DNA of 64,000 nucleotides from Streptomyces sp. DG2A-72. Lineage in GTDB: Bacteria; Actinomycetota; Actinomycetes; Streptomycetales; Streptomycetaceae. Below are positions 53,083-61,435 of the stretch, in pieces. Both the position numbers and the translations under genes were made by a program. The notes beneath the pieces were generated by a model. It was given only the letters and a program-made list of their open reading frames with translations. It was not told where the DNA came from and searched no databases. The stretch lies in NCBI RefSeq assembly GCF_030499575.1, contig NZ_JASTLC010000001.1, positions 248,001 to 312,000 of the forward strand, given 5' to 3'. How positions within the stretch are numbered: position 1 is the first letter of the stretch; each line of letters begins with the position of its first letter.

Positions 53083-54459
53083 TCAGTACCCGACCCGGAA
53101 GGTCGCGTCCTGCCGGTCCGTGGTCGTGGAGATGGGGTCGATGCGCAGGACGTAGTCCGAGTGGCGGATGTAGCTGGTGGGGTTGTTGTACGAGCGGAAG
53201 GACGCCCAGCTCGCGTCCGCCAGGCCCGCCGTGCGGTAGAAGGTCGCGTCCGCGGCGAACGTCGAGGTGCCGTCGTTCGCGTCCAGCTGGAGCGCGTAGT
53301 TGTAGTGCCGCAGATAGCGGGTCGGGTAGTTGACCGACCGGAAGGAGACCCCGGAGCTGTCGGCGAGCCCGGGGACCAGGGTCCACAGGGAGTCCTTGTA
53401 CGGTTCGATCGGGTACACGTCGATCCGGCCCACGTAGTTGGAGTGGCGGATGTAACGGGCCGGGTAGTTGTAGGACTTGAGCCGGTTCCAAGCCGGTGAG
53501 CCCCACTTGGCGAGCAGGTTGTCGTACTCGGTCGTGGTGATCGTCGTGATGCCGCAGTGCTTGGAGTTGACCGGCTGCGTGTAGGTCTTCTGGTCCAGCG
53601 CGGTCCAGGTGCCGGAGGCCAGGCTGCTCGACTGCCACGCGTAGAAGACACCGTTGGGCGTGTAGGTGTCGCCCCACAGCCACCAGTTGCCGGACGTGAG
53701 GGATTTGACCAGCGTCGGGGCCTCGGTGCCGCCGTGCGCCACCCCGGCGCTGTATTCGGTGAAGCTGCCCGGGTCCAGGGAGGTGGACCTGGCGCTCACC
53801 AGCGTCTGGTTCTTCTTGAAGTAGAGGTAGTTGTAACCGTTCACGCCGACCGCCATGTCGCCGTCGATGACGTCGTAGCCGGGGTCGAAGAACACCTGCG
53901 GGTCGGAGGCTGTGACGAAGTCGCTGGTGTAGTTGACCATGATGACGTTGTGGCCGCTGTCGTTCACGGACGAGTAGATGACCGCGTACTGGCCTCGGCC
54001 GGCGTCCCAGAACGCCTCCGGTGCCCAGCTGTGGGTCGTCATGTCGTGCAGCTTCAGGCGCCGGTAGCCGGTGAAGGTGCGCAGGTCGGCGGAGTCCCAG
54101 ACGTGGATGTACTGGCTGTTGTAGCTCCAGTCGGTGCCCTTGAGGTCGGTGGCGAGCACCACGAAGGTGCCGTCCTGCTTGCGCATGAGGAACGGGTCGC
54201 GCAGGCCCAGTGCGCCGGCGGTGGGGGTGACCAGGGGGTTGTTCTGGTTGAGCGGCGTCCAGTTCAGTCCGTCGGGGCTGACGGCCAGGTGCAGGCCGTA
54301 GTCGGTGCCGTCGCCGAGGTTGGTCGACTCGGTGAAGTAGACCATCGCGTACGCCGAGTCGGCGGCGTGGGCGGTGCCCGTGCCGAGCGTCAGGGCGAGG
54401 GGGACGGCGGCGGTCATGCCGAGGAGAGCGCGACGGGACAGATGGGGGTTTTCGCTCAT
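53083..54459 (-). CDS. Secreted GH43-like glycosidase with C-terminal arabinose-binding (AbfB/CBM42) domain
   Basis: The 458-residue enzyme has a Tat-type leader (HLSRRALLGMTAAVPLALTL GTGTAHA), a five-bladed propeller with GLRDPFLMRKQDGTFVVLAT, THSWAPEAFWDAGRGQYAVI, DVIDGDMAVGVNGYNYLYFK and GGTEAPTLVKSLTSGNWWLW, and an AbfB/CBM42 beta-trefoil (SYNYPARYIRHSNYVGRIDV, VNYPTRYLRHYNYALQLD, YNNPTSYIRHSDYVLRID). CBM42 binds arabinose side chains. It likely releases arabinose from arabinan or arabinogalactan. Start 54459 follows GGAGC. It is the first gene of the pair with the GH27 enzyme. Confidence 0.92.
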   Translation of the reverse strand: MSENPHLSRRALLGMTAAVPLALTLGTGTAHAADSAYAMVYFTESTNLGDGTDYGLHLAVSPDGLNWTPLNQNNPLVTPTAGALGLRDPFLMRKQDGTFVVLATDLKGTDWSYNSQYIHVWDSADLRTFTGYRRLKLHDMTTHSWAPEAFWDAGRGQYAVIYSSVNDSGHNVIMVNYTSDFVTASDPQVFFDPGYDVIDGDMAVGVNGYNYLYFKKNQTLVSARSTSLDPGSFTEYSAGVAHGGTEAPTLVKSLTSGNWWLWGDTYTPNGVFYAWQSSSLASGTWTALDQKTYTQPVNSKHCGITTITTTEYDNLLAKWGSPAWNRLKSYNYPARYIRHSNYVGRIDVYPIEPYKDSLWTLVPGLADSSGVSFRSVNYPTRYLRHYNYALQLDANDGTSTFAADATFYRTAGLADASWASFRSYNNPTSYIRHSDYVLRIDPISTTTDRQDATFRVGY

Positions 54460-54504
54460 CTTGTGCTCCAGGGTGGCGTGCGGGGGCACCCGAAGTGGCC
54501 GGTA

Positions 54505-54523
54505 TTTCGAACGGAGTTCGGAA
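54505..54523. promoter_or_regulatory. Inverted repeat upstream of the GH43-GH27 operon
   Basis: CGAAC-GGA-GTTCG within TTTCGAACGGAGTTCGGAAA, 46 bases before the GH43 start. It could bind a LacI-type or other sugar regulator. Confidence 0.45.
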
Positions 54524-54609
54524 AATCGATCAGACCGTAGAGCCAGGTCATGTGCTCGTCAATCTTCCTGTCATATATTTGTGTTTTCTGTGGGCTCCGG
54601 GGCGCGAGT

Positions 54610-54930
54610 GGCCCCGGGGCGGGCGGGATCGACGTTTGCGAGCTTGGCGTAGCCGCCGGCCCCGGCATTGCTGATCAGCAACCGGACGTCGCCGGTGGCG
54701 AGGCGGTCGGTGACAGTGGCCAGGTCGGAGCGTAGGCCGAGGCCGGCGGGGTGGGACCTCGACGGCCGTGTCGGCCTCGCGTAGTCCGTCGGCCAGGTGG
54801 TTCAACCGGTCGACGCGCCGGGCGACGGGTGAAATCGCACTCGGTGGCGAGGAGTCGGGCGTAGGTGGCGCCGACGCCGGACGAGGCGCCGGTGACAAAG
54901 GCCAGGGGGGCGACATGTTCTCCGCCTGGC
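54610..54930 (-). pseudogene. Short-chain dehydrogenase/reductase fragment
   Basis: AFVTGASSGVGATYARLLAT (the TGxxxGxG NAD-binding loop) begins at about 54903, and after frameshifts LRSDLATVTDRLATGDVRLL ISNAGAGGYAKLANVDP (NNAG-like motif) follows. The catalytic SxxxYxxxK region is missing. Confidence 0.75.
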
Positions 54931-55064
54931 GTGGCTGAAGGGCGGTGTGGTCGTGGCGGGGCGGCTGCGGGGAGGAGAAGTCCGGGACACGGACGCCGGG
55001 TGTCCCGGCCCCGGCTGTGGCCGGAGCCGGGACACCCCGGGTTCGTGGACGCTGACGTGCGCGC

Positions 55065-56270
55065 CTACTCGGGCAGCGGGAGGTGACCGATCACCTTCTC
55101 GCCAACGGCCGCGGACATCCGGAGAGCCTGGTAGCCGTAGCCGCGCATGGCTTCTTCGTAGGCGCCGATGCCGTCCAGGAGCGCCTTGTCGCCCCGCGCG
55201 ACGACGAGCAGTTCACCGCCGAGGACGTGCGCGTCGCGCAGCGCGGTGTTGGCGCCGATGCCCAGCGCCGGGCTCATGGCGTGGATGGAGTCGCCCATGA
55301 CGGTCACGTTCGAGGGCTCCCAAGCGGTCACCGGCACGCAGCTGCGCAGGGTCAGTGGCTGCACCGTGGTGACGTCCCACAGCCGGACGGTCTCCACCAG
55401 GGCGGGATGCCAGGAGGCCACGCGCTCCAGCGCGTATGCCTTCAGCTGCTCAGGCGTGGCGGCGAACAACTCGGCGTCGGGCCTCATGAGTTCGACGCGG
55501 GAGTTGAAGATGCTCAGCGCGTAGTTCTTGGTGGCTTCGTCCTGGAAGTCCTGGTCCTGTTCCTTGACCAGCGGCGAGTCGGGATTGCTGCGCTCCAGCG
55601 GGCCCAGGGTGAGCCCGGTGTAGTCGGAGTCGTAGGCCAGCGAGAAGGTGTTGAACAGCTGCGTCGGCAGCTTGGCCTTCGTCTCCTCGGTGATCGGGAC
55701 CTTCGCGGCTATATGGCGCGCGGCAAGGTCGGCGACCTTCACCTGCGGCAGCCTCTGGGCCCGCAGGGCGGAGTTGATGCCGTCCGCGGCGATCAGCACG
55801 TCGGCCTCGACCGTTTCCCCGGTGTCGAGGAGCACGGTGACGGTGTTGTCCGGGTTGGAGCGATACTCGGTGGCCTTGGCGCCGAAGTGGACGGCCTTTT
55901 CCAGGCCGAGGTGGAGGATCCGACGCAGTGTCGAGCGGCACACCACCAGGTGCTCCGGGATGTCGGTGGGCACGCCGATGCCTTCGGTGGCGGACTTGTC
56001 CCGGCCCGGGCGGGGGTTGAGCTGCTCGTCGAACAGCAGCATGTCGTCGTTGGGCATGCCGGAGGTCGCCAGGAACAGCTCCCACAGCTCCGGCTCCAGG
56101 GCCGCGTAGAGGGCGGAGGTGCCGGTGGAGTTGATGTGGATCCGGTAGCCGGCCTCGCGGGCGCCAATGCTCGTGTCGCGCTCGTAGACGGCCACGTCCA
56201 GGCCGTGCCGGTTCAGGTAGTGGGCCAGCGTCATCCCGGCAAGCCCGCCGCCGACGATGACAATACGCAT
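55065..56270 (-). CDS. FAD-dependent monooxygenase (PHBH/UbiH-like)
   Basis: The 401-residue flavoprotein has IVIVGGGLAGMTLAHYLNRH (GxGxxG at about 8-13), AGYRIHINSTGTSALYAALE, CRSTLRRILHLGLEKAVHFG, VLIAADGINSALRAQRLPQ (DG motif) and VMGDSIHAMSPALGIGANTA LRDAHVLGGEL (GD motif). It probably hydroxylates an aromatic or polyketide substrate. ATG 56270 begins the Rossmann strand directly. Upstream (56271-56512) there is no gene but a direct repeat. Confidence 0.9.
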   Translation of the reverse strand: MRIVIVGGGLAGMTLAHYLNRHGLDVAVYERDTSIGAREAGYRIHINSTGTSALYAALEPELWELFLATSGMPNDDMLLFDEQLNPRPGRDKSATEGIGVPTDIPEHLVVCRSTLRRILHLGLEKAVHFGAKATEYRSNPDNTVTVLLDTGETVEADVLIAADGINSALRAQRLPQVKVADLAARHIAAKVPITEETKAKLPTQLFNTFSLAYDSDYTGLTLGPLERSNPDSPLVKEQDQDFQDEATKNYALSIFNSRVELMRPDAELFAATPEQLKAYALERVASWHPALVETVRLWDVTTVQPLTLRSCVPVTAWEPSNVTVMGDSIHAMSPALGIGANTALRDAHVLGGELLVVARGDKALLDGIGAYEEAMRGYGYQALRMSAAVGEKVIGHLPLPE

Positions 56271-56414
56271 CCCAGACAAAAGTACTCCCAGTGCAAATAG
56301 TTCTCGTACTCGGGAGCACACCGGGCCTCTCCCAGGGAGAGGACGATTGACGCAGCCAGGCGTAATCGCCAGTGGCCTGCGCCCCGGACTACCAACCGGG
56401 ATGCAATTTCGTGT

Positions 56415-56441
56415 GCTACAGAATTCGTGCGCTACAGAATT
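56415..56441 (+). repeat. Direct repeat in the promoter region of the FAD monooxygenase
   Basis: GCTACAGAATT occurs at 56415-56425 and 56431-56441, one and a half helix turns apart, 145-171 bases upstream of the monooxygenase start. A regulator-binding site is possible. Confidence 0.5.
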
Positions 56442-56512
56442 GTACACCGGCATTCCGCCGGTGAGGGTCGGACCGGTTTTGTCGCGTGCAGCGCTTCTTT
56501 TGGTTCAGCAGG

Positions 56513-57274
56513 TCAGAGTGTGCGCGAGAGAAGGTCCAGCAGTGCCGCCCAGTGGCGTTCCGCGGTTTCCTGGTCGTAGGCGGCGGTATCGGCCTGCGTG
56601 AATCCGTGATGCGCCCCCGCGTACACCTCGCAGCGGTGGCGTACGCCCGCCTCGGCCAGGGCCTTGTTCAGGCGCTCGATCTGCTCGGGCGGCAGTGCGC
56701 GGTCCTGGTCGGCATGGCCGAAGTACAGCTCCGCGGTGATGCGGTCGGCGAGCAGGTGCGGGCTGTCCGGCGCGGTGGAGGCGAGGTTCGCGCCGTGGAA
56801 GCCGGCTGCGGCGGCCACTCGGTCCGGGTAGCTGCCGGCCGTGCGCAACGCCAGGCCGGCGCCCATGCAGTAGCCGGTGACGCCGACCGGCCCGCCCCTG
56901 GTCATCGGGCATTCGGCCAGCCAGTGCAGGTAGGCGTTGGCGTCCCGCATAGCCGCCTCCGGCGTCAGGGACTGGATGATCGGTCCGATCTGCTGGAAGA
57001 GCTCCGGGCGTGCGGCCGGATCGACGAAGTCGGGCAGGTCGATCACCGGCGCCCGTCCGTGGCGGTAGAAGACGTTGGGTACCAAGACGGTGTACCCGGC
57101 CGAGGCCAGACGGTCGGCCATCTCCTTCAGGTGCGGGCGCAGCCCGAAGGCGTCCATGTAGAGCAGGACAGCGGGGAACGGGCCGGTGCCGTCCGGATGC
57201 GCCAGGTAGGCGTCCGCACTGCCGTCCTGCGTGGGAATATCCACCGGTATTCCACGCACAGCGGTCATCTGCAT
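56513..57274 (-). CDS. Dienelactone hydrolase-family protein
   Basis: The 253-residue alpha/beta hydrolase has FPAVLLYMDAFGLRPHLKEM, VLVPNVFYRHGRAP, the Cys nucleophile elbow VGVTGYCMGAGLALR, Asp in YFGHADQDRALPPE and His in YAGAHHGFTQAD. The Cys-Asp-His set is that of dienelactone hydrolases (ring-cleavage of chlorocatechols) and general carboxymethylenebutenolidase-like enzymes. A very strong AAAGGAGGGG precedes clustered ATGs at 57277, 57274 and 57268; I used 57274. It is followed by the FAD monooxygenase on the same strand. Confidence 0.9.
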   Translation of the reverse strand: MQMTAVRGIPVDIPTQDGSADAYLAHPDGTGPFPAVLLYMDAFGLRPHLKEMADRLASAGYTVLVPNVFYRHGRAPVIDLPDFVDPAARPELFQQIGPIIQSLTPEAAMRDANAYLHWLAECPMTRGGPVGVTGYCMGAGLALRTAGSYPDRVAAAAGFHGANLASTAPDSPHLLADRITAELYFGHADQDRALPPEQIERLNKALAEAGVRHRCEVYAGAHHGFTQADTAAYDQETAERHWAALLDLLSRTL

Positions 57275-57289
57275 CATCCCCTCCTTTCA

Positions 57290-57619
57290 TTGGTGCGCAA
57301 TTTGGTCGAGATATCCAAAAGGAAGAGCTCGGCATTATGACTGGTGTCGAGTTGATCGCGGCGATTCATTCTATTCCGCCACGCAGCTTCGTTGGTACCC
57401 GTGCGGCAGGTGATGCTTCACCCACTTTCAGCGCCTTGACGAAGCATGGAAAACCTGGTCAGCGCAATGCTCGGTTTGACGGAAAGGAATAAATCCGCCC
57501 GCCGGCAGTCGGAGGTCGAGTGGGTTGGGAACGTCGCGTGCTCGCGGGTCCACGGTCATGTCCTGCTCCAAGGCCCGGTGCTGAGGCGGGCGTTCCTGGC
57601 CCCATGCCTGTCTGTCGCG
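57290..57619. other. Intergenic region without a gene
   Basis: Frames here are short and lack family features. The 57300-57440 part is less GC-rich (promoter side of the dienelactone hydrolase gene). Confidence 0.5.
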
Positions 57620-57665
57620 GCGAGCCCCGGGACCCGAGGGGGGAGTACGTGGTCCCGGGGCTCGC
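57620..57665. terminator. Large perfect hairpin
   Basis: A 15-bp stem (57620-57634 with 57651-57665, GCGAGCCCCGGGACC and its complement) around a 16-base loop. No T run; it may be a bidirectional terminator typical of high-GC actinomycetes. Confidence 0.6.
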
Positions 57666-57889
57666 GCGGGGCGCCGTCCCGTCCCTGCGGAAGGCGCCCG
57701 TACCGGCTCTGTTAATTTCCGTCCCCAAGTGTTCGGTGACCAAGTATTCGCTGCAGGACCGTGGAAAACCGCCATCTGTCCTGCGCTGACGCAGAACTTG
57801 CGTCAGTCACGCATGGTGGGGTGCGCCATATGCCTCATCCGCCCGCCCGACGGTGATCGAAGCCCCGGACCACACCGGCGCGGCCGTCA

Positions 57890-58577
57890 GGCCGAGTCGC
57901 GGACGATCACCCGCCCGGGAGGGCGGGCGGGTCAGCGGCCTCCAGGCCGAGCACCCTTTGGGCGGCCAGCCGCCCATGCACCTCGGCGTCGATGTGGACG
58001 GTGGTCAGTACGCGCGTGCTCAGTTCGCTGTACTCGGTGTCGGCGAAGCCGCTGACGGCCAGGCCGCCGGGCGCGGCGAGGTCGAGGTCGCGCAGGGAGG
58101 TGAGCGTGCGCAGGCGATGGCGTCGTCGAAGGCGGGGACGGCGATGACATGGAGGTGCTCGGCGAGGAAGTCGCGCACGGCGCCGCCGGCCGCGGCCCGG
58201 GGGCAGGGCAGGACAAAGGCCGGTATCGGCGGCAGCCCCAGTCCGATCGCGGTCTGCCCGGCGAAACCGCGGCGCAGGTCGACGAGAGGGGATGGGCGGT
58301 CGGGCAGGGTGAGGGCGATGCGGGTGTCCCCGCGGTCGGCGGGGTGGCGGATCTGCAGGCGGCGTACCCGGCGAAACCGGCCTCCCAGTCGCTGTCCGTG
58401 GGCTCGCGCCCGTCCAGGCGGGACTCGGCCAGCCGTAGGACGGCGCTTGGGTCTGCCGCCCCGGGCGGTCGGCCCACGCGCCGCGCCCAGGCCGCGGTGC
58501 TCGCGGTTGTACCAGGCCGCGCCGATGCCCAGGGTTACCCGGCCGCCGGACAGCACGTCGAGCGTAGCGGCGATCTA
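57890..58577 (-). pseudogene. Remnants of an F420-type luciferase-like oxidoreductase and a LacI-family regulator
   Basis: At 58577-58490 the minus strand has AATLDVLSGGRVTLGIGAAW YNREHRGLG, an internal block of LLM-class F420 oxidoreductases. From about 58365 the C-terminal half of a LacI/PurR-type sugar regulator follows with frameshifts: RGDTRIALTLPDRPSPL, FVLPCPRAAAGGAVRDFLAE, VPAFDDAIACA, VSGFADTEYSELSTRVLTTV HIDAEVHGRLAAQRVLGLE. Neither gene is functional. The LacI remnant is close to the glycosidases and may have been a sugar regulator. Confidence 0.65.
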
Positions 58578-58728
58578 GGCGAGGAGCCCGGGGTGACGGT
58601 ACGTCACCCCAGTGACCAGAGAGCCCAGTCGCACCGTGGAGGTATGGGTGCGGCCAGGTAGGCCAGGGTCATGTAGGGCATGTCCCCTGGGCACGGCTGC
58701 CGCAGCGGCTGGGCAGGCATGAACGCTG

Positions 58729-60051
58729 TCAGTGGGCTCCGGATCGAAGCGTTCCGTCGCCGTCGGACGGCGTCTGTGGCGCAGTGCGCCGGGCGACGAC
58801 GGCCAGCGCCGCGACCGTCACGGCGACGAGCAGCGGGTGGTCGACCAGCCACGTCTGGATGCCCTCGAAGGGGTCGGTCGATGTGAGGGTGGCGCGCTCG
58901 AGCATCCAGGAGACGGAGAACAGCAGGCCGAGGAGGGCAACCCCGATGCGGAAGGCAGGGTAGAAGGCGGTGCGGGCCAGGACGATCAGGGAGGGCATCA
59001 TCAGGGCGATGACGAGCAGTTGGGTCAGTTCGATGCCCAGGTTGAAGCCCAGCAAGGTGGTCACGAGCGAGCCGCGGTCGAGGCCGAGGTCGCCGATGAG
59101 GGAGGCGAACGCCAGGCCGTGGACGAGACCGAAACCGGCGGCGATGAGGATCTCTCCGCGGGCCACCAGGGGGCGTAGAGCGTGCACAGCGGACACGGCG
59201 ATCGAGAAGGCGATCAGGGTCTCGACCGGGCGGGTCAGCAGGTTGATCACCCCGGTGGCCGCCAGGACCAGGGTGAGCGAGTGGCCGATGGCGAACGCGG
59301 TGACGACGTGGACGACCCGGACGATACTGCGACGCGATGAAGGGGCCGAGCGCCATCGGCCCTCTGCGGCCACCAGCGGGGCCGGGATGAGCAGCATGAG
59401 GAGGAACAGCAGGTGATCTGCGCCCTCGCCGACGTGCTCGATACCCAGGCCGGCGGTGGTGGCGAAGCCTCGGATCCAAGAGCCTTCGCCTGCGGGGACC
59501 TTCAGGCTCTTGGTGTCGAAGTCGAAGACTCCGACGGTCTCGGCGTCGTCGGTCTTGAGAATGCCGCGGTCGAAGTCGTAGCGGACGGTGGCGATGACCT
59601 TGTGGGTGAGCAGTTCCTCGACGATGACGTCGTAGGCCAGGTCGAAGGTGGTGACCCGGCCGCCGGGCGGGCGGAGTTCGAGGGGATAGACGAGGTGCGC
59701 CACCTCGTCGATCGTGCGGACTGAACCGGTGCCGAGCCTGACGGTCCAGGGCCGGTCGTCTTCGCCGACGGCCGTGATGTGCTCGGCTGTGTACCGCTTG
59801 AGGAACGCCCGCTCGGCACCGAGCACGGTCTCCCGGGTGAGGTCCCGGTCCACGGAGACGGCCAAGCGGTCGACGGGCAGCTGCACCTCCCCCTCGACCC
59901 GGTCGTCGCGGACATCGAGGAGGACGGCCGAGGTGCTCATCGGATGGGCGCCGGCCGGCGACACGAGGCCGCCGACCAGTATGAGGGCCGCGAGCAGGAA
60001 CGTCGGCAGCAGACGAGCTGCCGACGGACGTGCGGGCAGGAGACGGCGCAC
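58729..60051 (-). CDS. HupE/UreJ-like membrane protein, copy 2 of the DUF3500-HupE module
   Basis: The 440-residue protein has a signal peptide (LLPTFLLAALILVGGLVSPA G-AHPMSTSAVLLDV), an extracellular domain of about 175 residues, and helices with the same markers as copy 1: GADHLLFLLMLLIPAPLV, FAIGHSLTLVLAATG, AVSAVHALRPLVARG, FGLVHGLAFASLIGDLG, TTLLGFNLGIELTQLLVIAL. Start GTG 60051 follows GAGGG, 10 bases after the DUF3500 stop. Unlike copy 1, the C-terminus is undisturbed. Metal transport is the best guess from the family. Confidence 0.87.
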   Translation of the reverse strand: MRRLLPARPSAARLLPTFLLAALILVGGLVSPAGAHPMSTSAVLLDVRDDRVEGEVQLPVDRLAVSVDRDLTRETVLGAERAFLKRYTAEHITAVGEDDRPWTVRLGTGSVRTIDEVAHLVYPLELRPPGGRVTTFDLAYDVIVEELLTHKVIATVRYDFDRGILKTDDAETVGVFDFDTKSLKVPAGEGSWIRGFATTAGLGIEHVGEGADHLLFLLMLLIPAPLVAAEGRWRSAPSSRRSIVRVVHVVTAFAIGHSLTLVLAATGVINLLTRPVETLIAFSIAVSAVHALRPLVARGEILIAAGFGLVHGLAFASLIGDLGLDRGSLVTTLLGFNLGIELTQLLVIALMMPSLIVLARTAFYPAFRIGVALLGLLFSVSWMLERATLTSTDPFEGIQTWLVDHPLLVAVTVAALAVVARRTAPQTPSDGDGTLRSGAH

Positions 60052-60061
60052 CGTGGAACCC

Positions 60062-61237
60062 TCAGCTCCATCCGTAGTCGGCGGTCTGGTCGCGGAAGAT
60101 CGTGTGCTGGTGCACTCCGTCGACCACGATGCCGCCCTGGTTGGAGAACTCGATCCAGACCGACGGGCCGTCGACCCGTACGTACGTCTCCTTGTTGTCG
60201 ATGGTCGTCGCGCCGCTCCAGCCCAGATACGTCTCGTCGTACTCGGAGACGTACTTGGCGATGAGCGCCTCGGCGGCCTCCTCGTCCAGGTCGTCGACCC
60301 ACGTGCGGATCATCGCGGTGACCTTGTCCTGCTGCTTCTTGCTGAGGTCGCCGACCACGACGCCTTCGGGGTCGGGGAAGGGGCCGTCGTTGCCGGGGCC
60401 GAGCAGCAGGTCGTCGAAGCTGCCGTCGATCTCGGCCTTCTCCAGTTCGCTGTCGCTGAGCGATCCGATGGCCGCGATGGTGGTGTCCCGCTTGTCCTGG
60501 AGCGGGGCGTACGACGTGCCGTCCGTCTCGAACTTCGACGGCTCGATGGCGGTCAGCGTGGGCGAGAGGCTGACGTCGTCCTTGTAGTAGGTGATGTTGT
60601 ACCCCGCGTGGTGGCCGTTGAACTGGACCGTGAACTGCTCGGTCTCGCTGGGCTCCCCGAAGAGGGCCAGGTAGTACTTGTCCGCGCCGTAGTCGTCGCC
60701 CCCGCCGGGGCCGCCCCCGCTGCCCGAGGACCCCACTTCGCTGAGGTACTCGTCCGCTATGCGGATATCCTCCAGCTCCTTGTAACCCTGCTCGCTGAGG
60801 GCGGCCTCCATGACCTTCAGCGCCGCGGCCTTCTGGTCGTCGTCGAGGTCGGCGAACTCGATGCCGTTGCGCGCGGCGAGCGAGATCGGGAAGTTCGACC
60901 AGCCCTTGGCCTTGGCCTCGTCGTCGAAGTCGTAGAGGGCGGTGTCCTTCTCGTCGTCGGAGAGCGTCTTGAGGAACGCGTTGGCGGCGGCAACGACCTC
61001 GGCGGTGTTCGCCTTCCCGGCGCCCGTGCTCGACGTCGTGGAGGAACTCTGGCTCGAAGATGCCTCGGACGACGTGGACGAGGAGTCCTCGGAGCCGCAG
61101 CCGGCGACGCCGAGGCCGATGCAGGTGGCGAGGGCCATGCCGCGAACGAGTGCCCGTCTTCGCCTTCCTCCGCGCGGCAGTGACCCGTGTGCGGGCAAAG
61201 CCGTCGGGGAAGAGGCGGTGGGGGAATGGGTGGACAT
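60062..61237 (-). CDS. DUF3500 lipoprotein, copy 2
   Basis: The 391-residue protein starts at 61237 after AGGAG and has a leader ending in a lipobox (LATCIGLGVAGC), so it is anchored by a lipid where copy 1 uses a helix. A Ser/Thr-rich tether, a helical region (VVAAANAFLKTLSDDEKDTA, GWSNFPISLAARNGIEFADL), and the DUF3500 core follow: FTVQFNGHHAGYNITYYKDD, YVRVDGPSVWIEFSNQGG and VHQHTIFRDQTADYG. It is co-transcribed with the HupE-like gene and faces the two-component system across a 198-base gap. Confidence 0.87.
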   Translation of the reverse strand: MSTHSPTASSPTALPAHGSLPRGGRRRRALVRGMALATCIGLGVAGCGSEDSSSTSSEASSSQSSSTTSSTGAGKANTAEVVAAANAFLKTLSDDEKDTALYDFDDEAKAKGWSNFPISLAARNGIEFADLDDDQKAAALKVMEAALSEQGYKELEDIRIADEYLSEVGSSGSGGGPGGGDDYGADKYYLALFGEPSETEQFTVQFNGHHAGYNITYYKDDVSLSPTLTAIEPSKFETDGTSYAPLQDKRDTTIAAIGSLSDSELEKAEIDGSFDDLLLGPGNDGPFPDPEGVVVGDLSKKQQDKVTAMIRTWVDDLDEEAAEALIAKYVSEYDETYLGWSGATTIDNKETYVRVDGPSVWIEFSNQGGIVVDGVHQHTIFRDQTADYGWS

Positions 61238-61263
61238 GGGACTCCTGGAGTGGTGCGTGCAGG

Positions 61264-61306
61264 GGCTCCCATCGTGGGTGAGCCGTATGGGACTTCCATG
61301 GGAGCC
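61264..61306. promoter_or_regulatory. Inverted repeat between DUF3500 copy 2 and the two-component system
   Basis: GGCTCCCAT (61264-61272) pairs with ATGGGAGCC (61298-61306), 25 bases between arms. It lies 27 bases upstream of the DUF3500 start. Confidence 0.45.
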
Positions 61307-61372
61307 GCTTGTGAATTGGGCAAAGTCCGGGTCCCTGCCGGGCAGGGGCGAATGCGTTCGGAGTGGCGCGAG

Positions 61373-61386
61373 GGAAACTGGTTTCC
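61373..61386. promoter_or_regulatory. Palindrome upstream of the response regulator gene
   Basis: GGAAAC-TG-GTTTCC, a perfect 6-bp-arm palindrome 49 bases before the response regulator start; a plausible autoregulatory or shared operator. Confidence 0.5.
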
Positions 61387-61435
61387 TGGGGTAACGGCTG
61401 CTGGACGACCAGCGGTTTTGCGCCATCATGTGGGG

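Noticed and set aside
55083..56300. 405-codon plus-strand frame opposite the FAD monooxygenase
   Set aside because: Antisense shadow; composition rich in Gly, Val, His with no motif.
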